64,000 bases of DNA from Dermatemys mawii. Its lineage: Eukaryota; Chordata; Testudines; Dermatemydidae. A program made the position numbers and the translations under genes. Within the stretch, counting starts at the first letter, position 1. Every line of letters starts with the position of its first letter. Positions 48,041 to 59,750 of the stretch are shown here, piece after piece. The notes beneath the pieces were generated by a model. The model had not been told where the DNA came from and ran no database searches. It saw nothing but the letters and a program-made list of their open reading frames with translations. The stretch spans positions 12,133,830-12,197,829 of the forward strand of contig ML677386.1 of NCBI GenBank assembly GCA_007922305.1, written 5' to 3'.

Positions 48041-48527
48041 AAGAGAAAACATCCTGCGTGGGAAGGATTAGTTTTATCAAAATGGAAATCTGCCCNNNNN
48101 NNNNNNNNNNNNNNNNNNNNNNNNNNNNNNNNNNNNNNNNNNNNNNNNNNNNNNNNNNNNNNNNNNNNNNNNNNNNNNNNNNNNNNNNNNNNNNNNNNNN
48201 NNNNNNNNNNNNNNNNNNNNNNNNNNNNNNNNNNNNNNNNNNNNNNNNNNNNNNNNNNNNNNNNNNNNNNNNNNNNNNNNNNNNNNNNNNNNNNNNNNNN
48301 NNNNNNNNNNNNNNNNNNNNNNNNNNNNNNNNNNNNNNNNNNNNNNNNNNNNNNNNNNNNNNNNNNNNNNNNNNNNNNNNNNNNNNNNNNNNNNNNNNNN
48401 NNNNNNNNNNNNNNNNNNNNNNNNNNNNNNNNNNNNNNNNNNNNNNNNNNNNNNNNNNNNNNNNNNNNNNNNNNNNNNNNNNNNNNNNNNNNNNNACTAA
48501 TCCTTCCCACCCAGGATGTTTTCTCTT
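48041..48527. repeat. 32-bp inverted repeat around an assembly gap
   Basis: 48041-48072 and 48496-48527 are reverse complements with one mismatch (AAGAGAAAACATCCTG then C/G then GTGGGAAGGATTAGT). The right arm starts at the first base after the gap. The enclosed 23 bases after the left arm (TTTTATCAAAATGGAAATC...) have no visible partner because the gap begins. It may be a DNA transposon or MITE with terminal inverted repeats, or a hairpin-induced assembly failure. Confidence 0.8.
48096..48495. other. Assembly gap of 400 N
   Basis: There are exactly 400 undetermined bases, a round number, so the true length is unknown. Open frames crossing it on both strands are artefacts. Confidence 0.99.
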
Positions 48528-49149
48528 TGCTTTTAGTTAAGATTGGCTAACTTTATGGCAGACTTTGCGATTTCTGTGGTGTTTAGATGAATTATGTCTT
48601 TCTCTCTCTAATGTTGACTATGCTTGGGTCACTCACACGTCTAGCCTAGATTATTGTAATTCTCCCCTCTCTGGATTTCTCTTGTAACTGCCATTTATAG
48701 GGTGTGGCTTTCCTGACTTTCGGTATTTCATTTGTGGTAATTACTAATGCCCATCCTGCAGAATCTGCAGATAGATTTACTTCAGAGTCTTGCTTGACCC
48801 TGTTATAGGACAGGAGCAGATGCTTGTATGTTGTGAACTGAGGACCTAGATGCATATTGATGGGCTTCATATATACAGATCAAATTAAATGACTCCGAAT
48901 TGGATTATATAACAACAATTTTGAATGGGTCAGAGGATTTATCTGTCTTTTTTAGCTACTGTACATGCATCACTGTGATAGCATGTATGAAGCTGTAAAC
49001 CTGGCCTGTGAAAGTCAACGGAGACTATTACTGTGTGTTAATACCGAAGGAATGTTTCCATGTGATTTAAATAAAATTTGTAATTTTTAATTTAATGATA
49101 GGAATTTTTAAAATCTGTAATAAATATCTAATTTCTCTCCTTTGTGTAG
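48528..49149. other. 3' end of intron 8
   Basis: No repeat was recognised. The acceptor of exon 9 is ATTTCTCTCCTTTGTGTAG. Confidence 0.5.
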
Positions 49150-49249
49150 CATCTCTCTTATGGCAATGGTAGTGTACATGTTGATGCAGCCTTCCAGCAA
49201 ACACTCTGGAGTGTAGCCCCAATCAGTTCAGGAAGTGAAGTAGCCCAAG
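49150..49249 (+). CDS. RYR2: RYR2 exon 9 (100 bp)
   Basis: It encodes H-L-S-Y-G-N-G-S-V-H-V-D-A-A-F then Q-Q-T-L-W-S-V-A-P-I-S-S-G-S-E-V-A-Q, human residues 193-225, and ends with the first base of Gly226. The donor is GTAAGA. A-F-Q-Q-T-L-W-S-V-A-P-I-S-S-G-S is typical of RYR2; RYR1 and RYR3 differ here (A-S-F-M-Q-T-L-W-N type). Relative to human there are two conservative changes, L201V and A223V. The exon carries the end of domain A, including the second MIR repeat. Confidence 0.98.
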
Positions 49250-52222
49250 GTAAGATTGACTTGACTTTAGTTATTAGATTTAGTTAATATAGTAGTACTG
49301 TACTGACAGTACTTTAAGGATGTTTGTGAGTTTGCTAACTTTCCCAATCTACTGAAGGGTGTGTGGTTTTTTTTGAAAAAAGGTAAAACAAAATAACACC
49401 CACCAGTTTAAATTTTTGTAACTGACAGATTTTTCTGGAAGGTATTGCTATTGGTTTTGTTCTGATTTGATTAACACTGTCATTAACACCGATTCTCTTC
49501 TTTTTCTTGTTCTGTGAGGGTAATAGAGCCATTTTACACATTCAGAGCTTGAATTAAAATGGTATCTGCTACAGTGAATTGTTAGGCAATTATCAGTGCA
49601 TGCCTGAAAAGTAGTTGCAGATGAGGTGTTCATACCCGCAGAAGATCATGTGAAAATGATGTCAGTTTTACATTTTGTGTCAGAGCACTTGATTGAAACT
49701 CAAGTCAATACAATTTTTCCTTTTTTGCCTCTTTTATAGATATAGGCATTTAACTAATTGCCTTAATTTTGAGGAGTAGCATTTTCCCTTGCATAGGTGA
49801 TCATCTGGGTAATGTCAGGAACAATTAGTATTAGTAGTGAAGACTTTATTATAGCAAAGCCTGCAATCACTACTGTAATTAAGTCTGTGTCCTTTGTGAA
49901 GGAAGGATGATCTTGAAGTTAAAGAACTGATTTTGTGTATGACCTTGGACAAATCACCTTGTTCTCTGTGCCTTATTTTATCTCTAATTAAAATATGAAT
50001 AATTGTTATCCCAGAGTGCAGGGTGACATTAATTTAATTAATGTCTGTAAAATGCTTCGACATCGTTGAATACAAACTGCAAGGTTATTGGTTCTAGGTA
50101 TACATAATTCCAGAGAACACCTGTTCCGGATCAAAATTTTCCATTCTCTTTTTTCAAAAATGTACTGTAATAATTTAGCCCTTTGTTTGACATTAGTTTG
50201 TAGAAACAAGAAGACATTTGTATCAGATTTTTGAAACATTTCAGTAACTTAACAATGTGTTTTATATAAGTAAAAATGTACGGATCATAAGTTTATGATG
50301 TAAAATAGGAATTTGTAGCCATCTTAAATTCATTTGTTACTATGTAAAACTTGGTTGCACTATTTTTCACAAACCTGTAAGAAATCAGCTAATGTAAGTT
50401 GCTTAGTGGAAGTGGGTCTTTAATTACCAGTCAAATAAGACGGTACTGTAAATTACCTGGGGACAGTTTTAAAAGAGTTGTTTTGGGCAGTGTTTTGTCT
50501 TTTGAAGATGGGCACAAGTCTGACTACACACATCTGTATTAACCCCAGTATGGATCCATATTATGAAATTAAAATGTATTTGGTAATGTCTTGAAAGGAA
50601 TCATAATAAACTATCATATCAAATTCCTTTACTTATAAATCAGAAAATCACTTTTGAAAACTCCCCAAATAAATGCGTACTATTTCAAAATAAAAGAGAA
50701 GAAGGATAAATGCTAATCCAATACTGAAGCTTAAACGTAGGCACTGAATTTGCTCAAGAGCATATAGAGTTGAAAGGATTTTTTCTTAGTATACACTTAG
50801 ATTTCAAATATGCATAAATGTGTTACTTTTAACATTTATATGTGAAATTATGTACAATGTAATTGCTTTGCAATATGGCTAATTATCTATAGCAGTCACA
50901 GCCTTTCTTGTTATAAGATTACATAACTATTTCCTTTCTAGCATCCTATTTTCACATGTTCATAACTTTCTGAAATGAATACTTTTCAGGCTGAATTTTT
51001 CTAGGCTTGTTCTGTACCGAAAGATAAATGTCTTTTCAAAAGGTTGAACAAAAGTAGATCAAGAATAACTCTCTTTTTGAATATGAGGAGGGTGGGACAT
51101 TCCCTCCCCTCATACATTTAAAATATAAAAAACAATTTTTTTCCTGTTAAGGAAAATGCTCCCATCGTCGACATCTACCCGTTCAGCTGCCCATTGAATG
51201 AATGAAAAACCTGGGAGAAAAACAAATGGGTTATGAATATCTGAGTGCATCAAATGCATATGAAGAATGGTTCGCAGAGGGGCAAATTATGTCCCCAGTG
51301 CCTAGGCTGAGGATCTCGGCAGGACATTGGGAGGATCCATGCAAGAGGAGGCGAGGAATTCACATAGTGGCAGTAGAACCACTCCGTGGAGGCTACTCCA
51401 ATGTCATGGAGCATGGCCATGTAAAGAGATGGACACTGCTGCACCAGAGGTGCATGCACCCAATCCTGCTTTCTCTCTCATGAAAGGGCAGGCACTAGTT
51501 CTGCACGCCAGGAGATACAGGCAGGATTGGCTCCATAATGTGGCTAAATCTGTTTCTATCCAAGGACAAACTATCTGATGCAAAGATTTTTATACCAGTA
51601 CAATGCCAATGACCATTTTATTTTCCTTTTTGGTACTATAGTAAAACCAAGGCAATTAAGCTGTCAAATCATGTACAGATGCAGATCCTGATATAAATCC
51701 ATACTAGCAAGGAGAAATCCAGGGTTAGGCACTGAATTTATTACATGTTGGCAACACTAATATAACTTTTCAGGCTAATAAAGCCTCATTGAATTGAATT
51801 GGAAATTGACTGAATCTCTGTCCTCTTAGCTCATTCTATTATAGGAAGGCATTGGGAGGCTTTCGTAACATTGTCAGGTTTTTAGTACCACATGCACAAG
51901 CAAAATGGGGCTGAAAGAAAAGGTTCTAATTTCCTGATGTTCTTACTTGCTGAGATTTAAGTGAGGTTATTAGGGATTTATTTCCAACTGCTGTCTTCAA
52001 TTTCACATGTGCTGTGTACCACGCACACTCATATGTGCTTGCAGAAAGGTACTTGTACCCAAAGATTGTATAAGTGGGTGGTCAGGCCCAGGATTAAAAT
52101 GGAACAATTAGAGGCTGTTTTGAGACCAGCCAGGAAGTGAGCCGTTAACGTTGGTTGAATGTGTTTTTTGTGGTTCAGCTCAGACAGATATACATGACTT
52201 TCTCTTCTTCCTTTCATGCAAG
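49250..52222. other. Intron 9 (2973 bp)
   Basis: It is mostly AT-rich. About 51130-51570 is a GC-richer stretch (CATAGTGGCAGTAGAACCAC, GAGATGGACACTGCTGCACC) that I think is an interspersed repeat of turtles but cannot classify. Its 93- and 83-codon frames show no domain. The end of the intron is a strong pyrimidine tract (TTTCTCTTCTTCCTTTC). Confidence 0.45.
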
Positions 52223-52319
52223 GATATCTGATAGGCGGTGATGTGCTGAGGCTATTGCATGGTCACATGGATGAATGCCTGACCGTCTCTTCAGGGGAAC
52301 ATGGAGAAGAACAGCGAAG
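52223..52319 (+). CDS. RYR2: RYR2 exon 10 (97 bp)
   Basis: It completes Gly226 and encodes [20 protein letters not shown] then [11 protein letters not shown], human residues 227-257. It ends with two bases (AG) of the codon for Arg258. The acceptor is CATGCAAG and the donor GTAGGT. The [10 protein letters not shown] segment marks RYR2 among the paralogues. Residue 248 is Ser where human has Pro. Gly230, a known human arrhythmia position, is conserved. The exon opens the second beta-trefoil domain with its MIR repeat. Confidence 0.98.
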
Positions 52320-53565
52320 GTAGGTCTTGAAGCCTAAAACACATACAGGAGTAACAAGCTTTATTTAATCAATTTTGACTCTTACTGATATTACAGTATT
52401 TCAGCATGTTAGACTGACACAGACATTGCTTATCCTAAGGAGAGATCCCATTCAGAATAACTCTTGGTATGAAATTTACAGCCTCCTCAGGATTTCCTTT
52501 TTCAGTTTTGTTAACCTTACTTCCTTTACAGTTGCAAAAGTAATAAACTCTGTTGGAAGTGGATTTAATCCAGGAACATCAAGTAAGTGAACTGAAATCA
52601 GAAGAAAACTGAAACAAATTAAATTTAAATCACTTAGCACCTTTTAAATTAATGATTTATGAGTCACCTTTTTGTTTGTGTCCTTAGCCTAAAATCAAAT
52701 CTGGAGCATAAATGCCAAGAAAACATGCCCACTGTGCTAGCAACTGAGCTGTTGTGATGGACAAAAAGGCAGGATTAACTGTGTACTCTTCTTATGTTTG
52801 ACTTGGTTCTTTAATGTCCCCAAAGAGCTTAGAAAACTTCATCAGTTTTGTCACTACTGATCCATTCTGTAGCATACACACTACCTCAGAAAGTGCTATA
52901 GCAAGATCTTACAAGCGGGGACGGGGGGGGGGGGGTTGGGGGGGGCATAGTTATTTCTTTTATAGGAGCCGCTGAAGGAAATCCAGAACACAGCAGGAAT
53001 TTGTAATGGTGGGTTCAGCATGTGAGTCTTTCTTCTGAATCATTACATTTCACCACTCCCTCAGTATGGTAATAAGGAATCGTGTTTGGGGAGTTGCTAT
53101 CTCTCAGATGAGCAGTCACATGGATGAATCCAATGGGAAGTAAAATCAAAATTCTGTACTTTTGAGGTAATTAAAAAGCCCACCCATTAAACTTTTCTCA
53201 AGAGTGTGGCATTAATCTGTTTTCTGACCAAATGCCAGTTTGGATAACTTTTATTCTTTCCTAAACATTGCTTTGGTAGTTTTAAATCATATAAATTATT
53301 CCTAACTTTAGCTCCTAAATAGTAGTTGTGTGGTATTAATATCAGATGACTTGCTATGTTATAGCATAAGTGGCTGCATTTAAATGAGAATGAAGTGCTT
53401 TCTGTGTCTATCTTGCTTGTAAAGTCCTTTTGAAATAAAAGATTTTACATAAATATGTTTTTTCTACTCCCTTTTTCTTTATCACCCTAGTGAAAATTGG
53501 GCAAAAGGAACATATTTTCTAGTTACTGCTGTATTGAAAATATTAACCTTTCATGGCCAAAAGTA
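52320..53565. other. Intron 10, first part
   Basis: A G-run is at 52917-52946. Otherwise no repeat or exon is recognised. Exon 11 of RYR2 (T-V-H-Y-E-G-G-A start) was looked for by eye through to the end of the window and not found. Confidence 0.5.
52917..52946 (+). repeat. Poly-G tract, possible G-quadruplex
   Basis: GGGGAC is followed by a run of 13 G, TT and a run of 8 G. The tract could fold into a G-quadruplex on the + (transcript) strand. It lies about 600 bp after exon 10. The exact number of G may be a sequencing uncertainty. Confidence 0.8.
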
Positions 53566-53700
53566 TTACCTTCAAATTGTGAACTCTTTGGGGCAAAACC
53601 CCATCTTTTTGTTATGTTTTTGTGCAGTGCCTAGTGGAATAAAGCTCCTAGTCTATGACTGGGGTAGGTAGATGCTACTGAACCATAAATTAATAGTATG
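53566..53700 (+). repeat. L2-like 3' end
   Basis: AATTGTGAACTCTTTGGGGC, GTTTTTGTGCAGTGCCTAG and GACTGGGGTAGGTAGATGCTAC follow the order of an L2-type LINE/SINE 3' end. The same family is broken by a hAT element at 45.2 kb. Confidence 0.55.
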
Positions 53701-55350
53701 CTTTGTCACTCCAAAATGTAGTTTTTATGTTGTATGAAAATGTGATTTTTCTCACTGATTTATCAGGACAGATTATTTCTTCAGCTGAATTAACTGAATA
53801 ATTATAGAAACTAGTATGTGGAGGAGGAGATACTTTGTATATAATTCCTGAAATATTTTAATAATTGTTTTATTTCTAAGCAGTCAAAGTAAACTATTAT
53901 CTCAAGACAATATAGATTGCTTTGTTTGTAACCTACTAGTTGGTTTGTAGGTTAGCCATTTTGCTAGATATGCCCCAGAGATCCCTGGATTATGTTTTTC
54001 TTCTTGCTTATATCATTTCAGATTTAAGGCTTGTGCCTTTCATGTTTACTTTTCTGGGTTGTCTCTCCTGGTTCTTAAAAATAATAAACAAGTCAAAGAT
54101 TTTTTTTTAAAAGAAAAGAGTGACTGAAGCTAGGCTTCTGAGCTCATATTTAGGTGGCTAAATACTGACCTGCAAGTCTAGTTTCAGGAACTATTGCAGG
54201 GCAGATAACTGATTTTTTTGGTTTGTTGGCAAGTTTGAAAAGTTGGGGGGAAAAGGGAAGAATTAAAAAAAAGTTTAGATAATCTGTTAATGCAAGCACA
54301 GGCATTAGAGAGAGGAGCAGGTCAGGGTAGGATATGTACTTATACAGATATGAAAAGCTGCTTAGATATAGGAAAATAGGAACATCATATAATCAAGAGA
54401 ACTATTTTACTCTTAATGTTTCAAAAATATTTCTCGCCATATTCCTTGTGATTCACTGATTTCCATATTAGGTTTTCTCATAAAAAAAGATCTTTTCCCT
54501 TCCAAGTCGTCTTCTAAGATAGCTAAAAGAAATTCGATAGCCCTTGCCGTGTAAAATATTTAGCACTTTTTTTTAGGCTAATGAAAAGAATTACAGTGGT
54601 CGCACTTAGGGTTGGGTTTTTTTTTTGTTTTTTTTTTTTTAAACAGATATGACCAGCTCCAGTGTTATTCCCCATTTTAAATTTATGGACTCTCTCTTGA
54701 ACTCTAGAATGATTTTAAAATGGAGAAACTTTTTGAAGTGTGACCACCTCATGGGTTAAGTTTAGATATTATATAATGGGCCCATATTGTTTAGCATTTA
54801 TTGCTGCTACAGCTGCTTCCACCCAGGAATAGAATGAGGTGTAAGGGGAGGATCTTGAATACTGCCTGTCCACCTTTTTGTGTAAATCCTGTAAAGCTTT
54901 CTTTCACTGCAGTGAGATAACACATAGAGGCTTGCAGCATCAAGCACTGTTTTAGTGAGCTTTAAATTAAACACAAATTAAAGAAGAAAATAGGACTGTA
55001 CCTTTACGGTAGGGAAAAACATTTATTTTTAACCTTAATGTGCAACGTCCAACATTCTGAAATTTGGAAAAGACATTAACATAGCTCACATTTTTCTCCT
55101 CTTGAAATATTTATAAATTTAGCTCCTGAATAAAATCTTCTTTATATCTTATTTCGGGCTAGTACTCCCTTCCCCTCCACCACCAACTCCCGTGTCTGAC
55201 AGGAGGATGCACTCTGAGAGATTTCTGTGGAGCCTAATTTCAGTTATTGGAAATGAATGCATACTTTATATCTGACAAGGGCAATTTTGGTGGGTGGTAA
55301 ACTTTAGGATTCATTATTTTTCTTGCCCTTATATCTCATGCATTCTGTCT
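53701..55350. other. Intron 10 sequence, nothing recognised
   Basis: This is AT-rich with T-runs near 54615-54640. No gene or defined element was found. Confidence 0.45.
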
Positions 55351-55662
55351 CCCTAGATCAGTGATATTTGGACTTCAGTGGTTCAAGAGCCAAATTAGCA
55401 ATCAACATTACCCAAAAGAGCCACAGTAGGGTGAATTCACTGTCTCTCTTTCTCATTCTTACAGCAAAATGACTGACCTAGTATTATTTTATCAGCTACA
55501 ATTGGTTAACAACATAGTGAAAGCATCCTGATTGGTTAGTAACTTAAACTGGTTAATAATTAAATCACAGTGTTTTAATATGTGTTGCAAAGAGCTGCAG
55601 GGGAGACCTTGAAGAACCACTTACAACTCATGAGCCTCAGCCTGAGTATCACTGCCTTAGAT
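55351..55662. mobile_element. hAT MITE with 8-bp target duplication
   Basis: The element spans 55359-55654 (296 bp). It begins CAGTGATATTTGGACTTCAG and ends with the inverse of CAGTGATACTCAGGCTGAGG. The duplications CCCTAGAT and CCTTAGAT match at seven of eight bases. It is non-coding. The terminal sequence is of the hAT-Charlie kind. Confidence 0.85.
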
Positions 55663-56771
55663 AAAGGACATTTTATATACAAGCTGTATACCAAAGTTGT
55701 GCTATATTTGGAGGAATGTTTATTCTACATCATCTGTGCTGGTAACTTTTGGAATTGTCTGAAGGCAGGCTTTAGTCATAAAGCTAGAATTGTGTTTTGT
55801 TTCAGTAAGTCTTCAAAGATCAGTTCTACCTTGCAAAATGACAGCATAAAAATTGCATTCCGGGATCCTATATCCATTCCGACTCACTGATTTCTGAATC
55901 AAATTTGTTCAGTTAGCAAATAAAAAGATATTTTTCTCCAAATAGGCAAAAGATTAGATAGTCCTAAAATACCAACTTTACTGGATTTTGTTGCCTGGCA
56001 TCAAATGTCTGTAATGAATAAATCATTTAAATATGACGGTTTCTATACTAGACAGCTTTTTTTTAATAGTTTATTTTTGTGTTAAGTGTTCTAGTGCATG
56101 TTAAATTTATTTGAATTTGGATGTTGGGGGTTGAGTAGGTTTCTAAAGATTACTAACATCAATAATAATACACACATTGTGTGCAACATACGACACACTC
56201 TCAAACCCTGGCACTCTTTAGACTCGAGTGTGCTATCACTGGTATTTGGCTGTATTGTTTGTGGTGATATATGTCCCTTACTAAAATGTTTAAAACTATT
56301 TAAACGTTTGTGTATGTTGCTGAAAGGTACAGATGCAAAGAAGGGAAGAAATAGAGAGCTCATTTAAGTGTTCTGACAGTATTCAGTAATTTAGAAAAAA
56401 AAATCAATGCAGTAAAGTAGGATAGAGTTTCTGGGAGCAATATCTTTGCCACAAATGCCAGATGGAATGACTGCTTGTAAAAGAGGCTTCAATAACCTTA
56501 ATAATGTATTCACAGGAGACAGACTAGACTCCTCAGTGCATCCAAACAAGGGAGCAGTTTTAAGCAGGTTCATCTTGAACTTGGATATACCTAACCCATC
56601 TAATAATTAACAGCTAGTTGGAGGGCAGAATGGGGTGGGAAGTGGGGAGGGTGGAAAAAGTTGTTTGTGGTGATACTTTAGTTCAACTGGTGTAATACTA
56701 TGGTGTTTTAGAGGCAACAGAATTATTTTTCACAGATACTGTGACTTGACCTTACAAGGTGCTGAGCTCTC
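55663..56771. other. Intron 10 sequence, nothing recognised
   Basis: Overlapping frames of about 90 codons on both strands at 56091-56367 show no domain. Confidence 0.4.
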
Positions 56772-57453
56772 TAAGGGTATGGTTACACTTACAAGATTAT
56801 AGCGCTATAGGTTATAGCGGTCCCCTTATACAGTAATATGTATAGCGCTATTGTATGTCCACACTCAGATGCTCCTGCGGTATAGCATGGCCACATTTGG
56901 GGCACTTAATGCGGCATTAAGAGCAGCGCATTAGGGCAGGTATCCCAGCATTCAGCTGGGTGCAACGTGCTTTTTAAACGAGGGGGGTGAGGGGGGACGC
57001 GTTGTGTGTATGCGGAGGGAGAGAGACAGTGGTTTTTCCGTTTTTCTGAAAGCCTGTTAGTGAGCCTCCGTTCACAGAAGGCTTTGTTTTCACACAGGCT
57101 CCCTCCTTAAACATTTGCATTGCTTATCTGCTGAGTTAAGAGAGAAACTCTAAAGAGGTACTCCCGCATTCCTCCAGCCGAGTTCAAAACAAAGGGAAGA
57201 GACGTCAATTGCCTTAAATGGCTCTAGGCATCTCCAGAGATCACTTGTAGCGCAGTGGGTGTCCACATTCTTGCTGTAGCGCTACAGCAGCTGCGCTACA
57301 GCCCTTATTCCCCATGAGGAGGTGGATTTATAATAGCGCTATAACTCAGCAGTTATAGCGCTATTAGTGCCTTGCCAGTGTGGACGGGGAGTAGGTTATA
57401 GCGCTCGTGGGGGCTTTATAGCGCTATAAAGTGCCAGTGTAACCATGGCCTAA
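56772..57453. mobile_element. PIF/Harbinger-type element with TATAGCGC palindromes
   Basis: The element spans 56775-57450 (676 bp) between TAA duplications. It starts GGGTATGGTTACACTTAC and ends GCCAGTGTAACCATGGCC. At least six copies of TATAGCGCTATA or its half (AGCGCTA) sit in the outer 130 bp of both ends, near 56799, 56842, 57334, 57354, 57403 and 57419. The middle is GC-richer and non-coding. No transposase or Myb-like frame was found. Confidence 0.82.
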
Positions 57454-57903
57454 CCCTGATCAAGGAAGATCACTTAAATGGAGCTTCACACATACTTAAT
57501 CTAAGTATGTGTTGGATTGAGGTAAGAGGGTACAGAACATAGTGGTATTGTGCTCTAAATCTGTATTTTATTATTCCCCCGTCAACCTATATGCACATTA
57601 AGCAAGACTGTGTATAATCTGTAGCAAGCTAGACCTAAAGTATGTAGTGTTGATTTTTGAGGCACTCCAATGAGGCAGGCTGGAAATTCTGCAGCAACTT
57701 CAGGGTAAATTAAAAAAAGAAAGTAGGTTTTTTTTATAGAATTATATAAGAGAAGGAATAATACAATCAGTTCAGTTTTGCTCAAGTTATTAAATTAATT
57801 GGTTCATGCTGCTTCCTAATTTTCTTATTTCAGATTTTTGTAGTGATGACTCGTAACTGAATTGTAGAAATTGGCTAAAAGTTAAAGTGGTTTGGTACCT
57901 AAG
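57454..57903. other. Intron 10 sequence, nothing recognised
   Basis: This is a short AT-rich spacer between two mobile elements. Confidence 0.4.
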
Positions 57904-58996
57904 TGTGACCCTGAGACTCCCCAAATGCCCACTGGCAGAGGGCCCACTATAATGTAGCTCATATAAGGCCTGACACCCTCTCTACCCCCAACACGTTGTA
58001 ATATATATCCAAAAGGTATCTTGTAAACTAGTGATCGTCTGGTTAGGAATATCACAACATGATATATGTGTGGGTTGTGTATAAAGAGCTATGTATGTGT
58101 GCCAGAAATATGTTCTTAAAATGTGTTTTGGAGGCAGTGCATAAATCAAGTCTGCCGTAGAAAAAGGAATGTGGATTTATCTGTCTGATGAGCTTGGATA
58201 CAGGAAGAGGTAAATGAAAGTACATTTACATAGAAGGTTAACACAGCCATCAAACTAATAAGTAGCAGAGGAAACCAGTGAGCACATCAGGAGACAGAGT
58301 GTAATCCCAGGAAGTCTTCCTGGCTCTTTAGACAAGACAAAGATGGTAGATTTTGGAAACTATAATGGAGAGGAAAAGGACATTCTAATTATCCATCACT
58401 TTGGGGACATAGGGTACAGCACCCTCTGAGCCTCTGAAAGTTGGATCCTCCAGCCTAGTGGGGTAGTGATGCTGGTAAATTGATGTGAGAAAACTGCTTA
58501 GGCAACGATTCCAATGTGTTAAAATTTAAGTTTTAGTCATCAGAAATCATGTTCTGTTTTTGTTTGTAAACAAATCTTTCTTTTTCTTTTTATCACTTAA
58601 GTCTCTGTTCTTTATTAATAAAATTATTCTTTGTTTTACTATAAATCATCTTGGTGCTGTTATTTAGTAAAGTGTAAGTCCTCAGCTAACAGACTGGTGT
58701 GTGCTCTGTGTGTGTGGAGGCAGCAAATGTAATAATTTCTGTGAGTGCACAGTAAGAAGGACTAGACGCTGCAGAGAAGGGTGTCTGAAGAATTTGGGAA
58801 TTGGGGTTCCCTCCATGTTGTCTGAAGGGCAAGATATAGACTGTGTCAGAATCTCCAGGAGTTTGCTGGTGAGGTGTACTGACTGGTGTAGCAGGGAACT
58901 GGACATAGAGTCTATTTTCCAGCACAATTCACTCTTGCTGAGGCAGAAAGGTAACACAATGGCTTATGGTTCTGGGTTCCTGATGAGAGCATCACA
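57904..58996 (+). mobile_element. Solo LTR (family C), 1093 bp
   Basis: It begins TGTGACCCTGAGACTCCCC and ends GAGCATCACA. The flanking 5-mers CTAAG and GTAAG match at four positions. A TATAAAG at 58080-58086 and AATAAA at 58617-58622 are in LTR-like order. No internal region is present. The frames near 58680-59000 are LTR sequence. Confidence 0.7.
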
Positions 58997-59750
58997 GTAA
59001 GAGACTGAGGTTTTTGGCATGGGGTAGGAAAATGCATCCCCTCTTTCCTTCTCTTTGTGAACTGGATTGGAAGAGACTATATTTTTTTGGCAAGACTTGA
59101 ACTCCTAGCTCTTGAGCTTGAGCAACCCTCAACAGCAACTAGCTTTTTCCCAATCTCCCACCCCAGTATTGGCCTCTGTATTCAGCAATAATGAATGTGT
59201 GTATTAGCTGAATTTGTCTGCTTAAATGATCAGAAGTACAATAGTCAATACTGATATTGTATTTACATCACCAGGTGTCTTAGTTAACACCCAAGGAGAA
59301 TGAGAGACATAAACTTTCTTTTATAGTTGCCTGCCTGTAGACTGGATTGGTTACACTCAGTTCACATTTGGAAGGTTTTTGCCACAAAATATATTATTGC
59401 CTACTCAAAGGAGTTACACTGGTGTAAAATATTTACAGAGTGGAGAGTCGGACCTGTAACATTTTTATTATGAAAGCTTAGATTCTGTCTTCATTTCTGT
59501 AGTTAGGGACAGATTCTGCAGCCAATGACATGGCAGTGCATTTGGCATGAAGTTTACAGTTGCACTAATAGTAAGCAAAAAGCTTGTTTGAGGGGTGGGT
59601 GGGTGGGAAAGGAGGTTAAAGCTGTTTTTTTTTTTTTTTAAAAAAAAAGCTAATTTAGAGACAACTATTTTCTAGTCTCTAACTTACCCTGATGGAAAAA
59701 AACAAAAATGTGGTGTGTGCCATAAAATAAATGAAAAAGAGATTGTTAGG
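58997..59750. other. Intron 10 sequence with scraps
   Basis: CAAAGGAGTTACACTGGTGTAAA near 59410 is an L3/CR1-like scrap. A T-run joined to an A-run at 59625-59648 forms a perfect A/T palindrome. Nothing else was found. Confidence 0.4.

Noticed and set aside
47998..48540. Long open frames crossing the N block on both strands
   Set aside because: Undetermined bases have no stop codons. The matching peptide ends on the two strands come from the inverted repeat.
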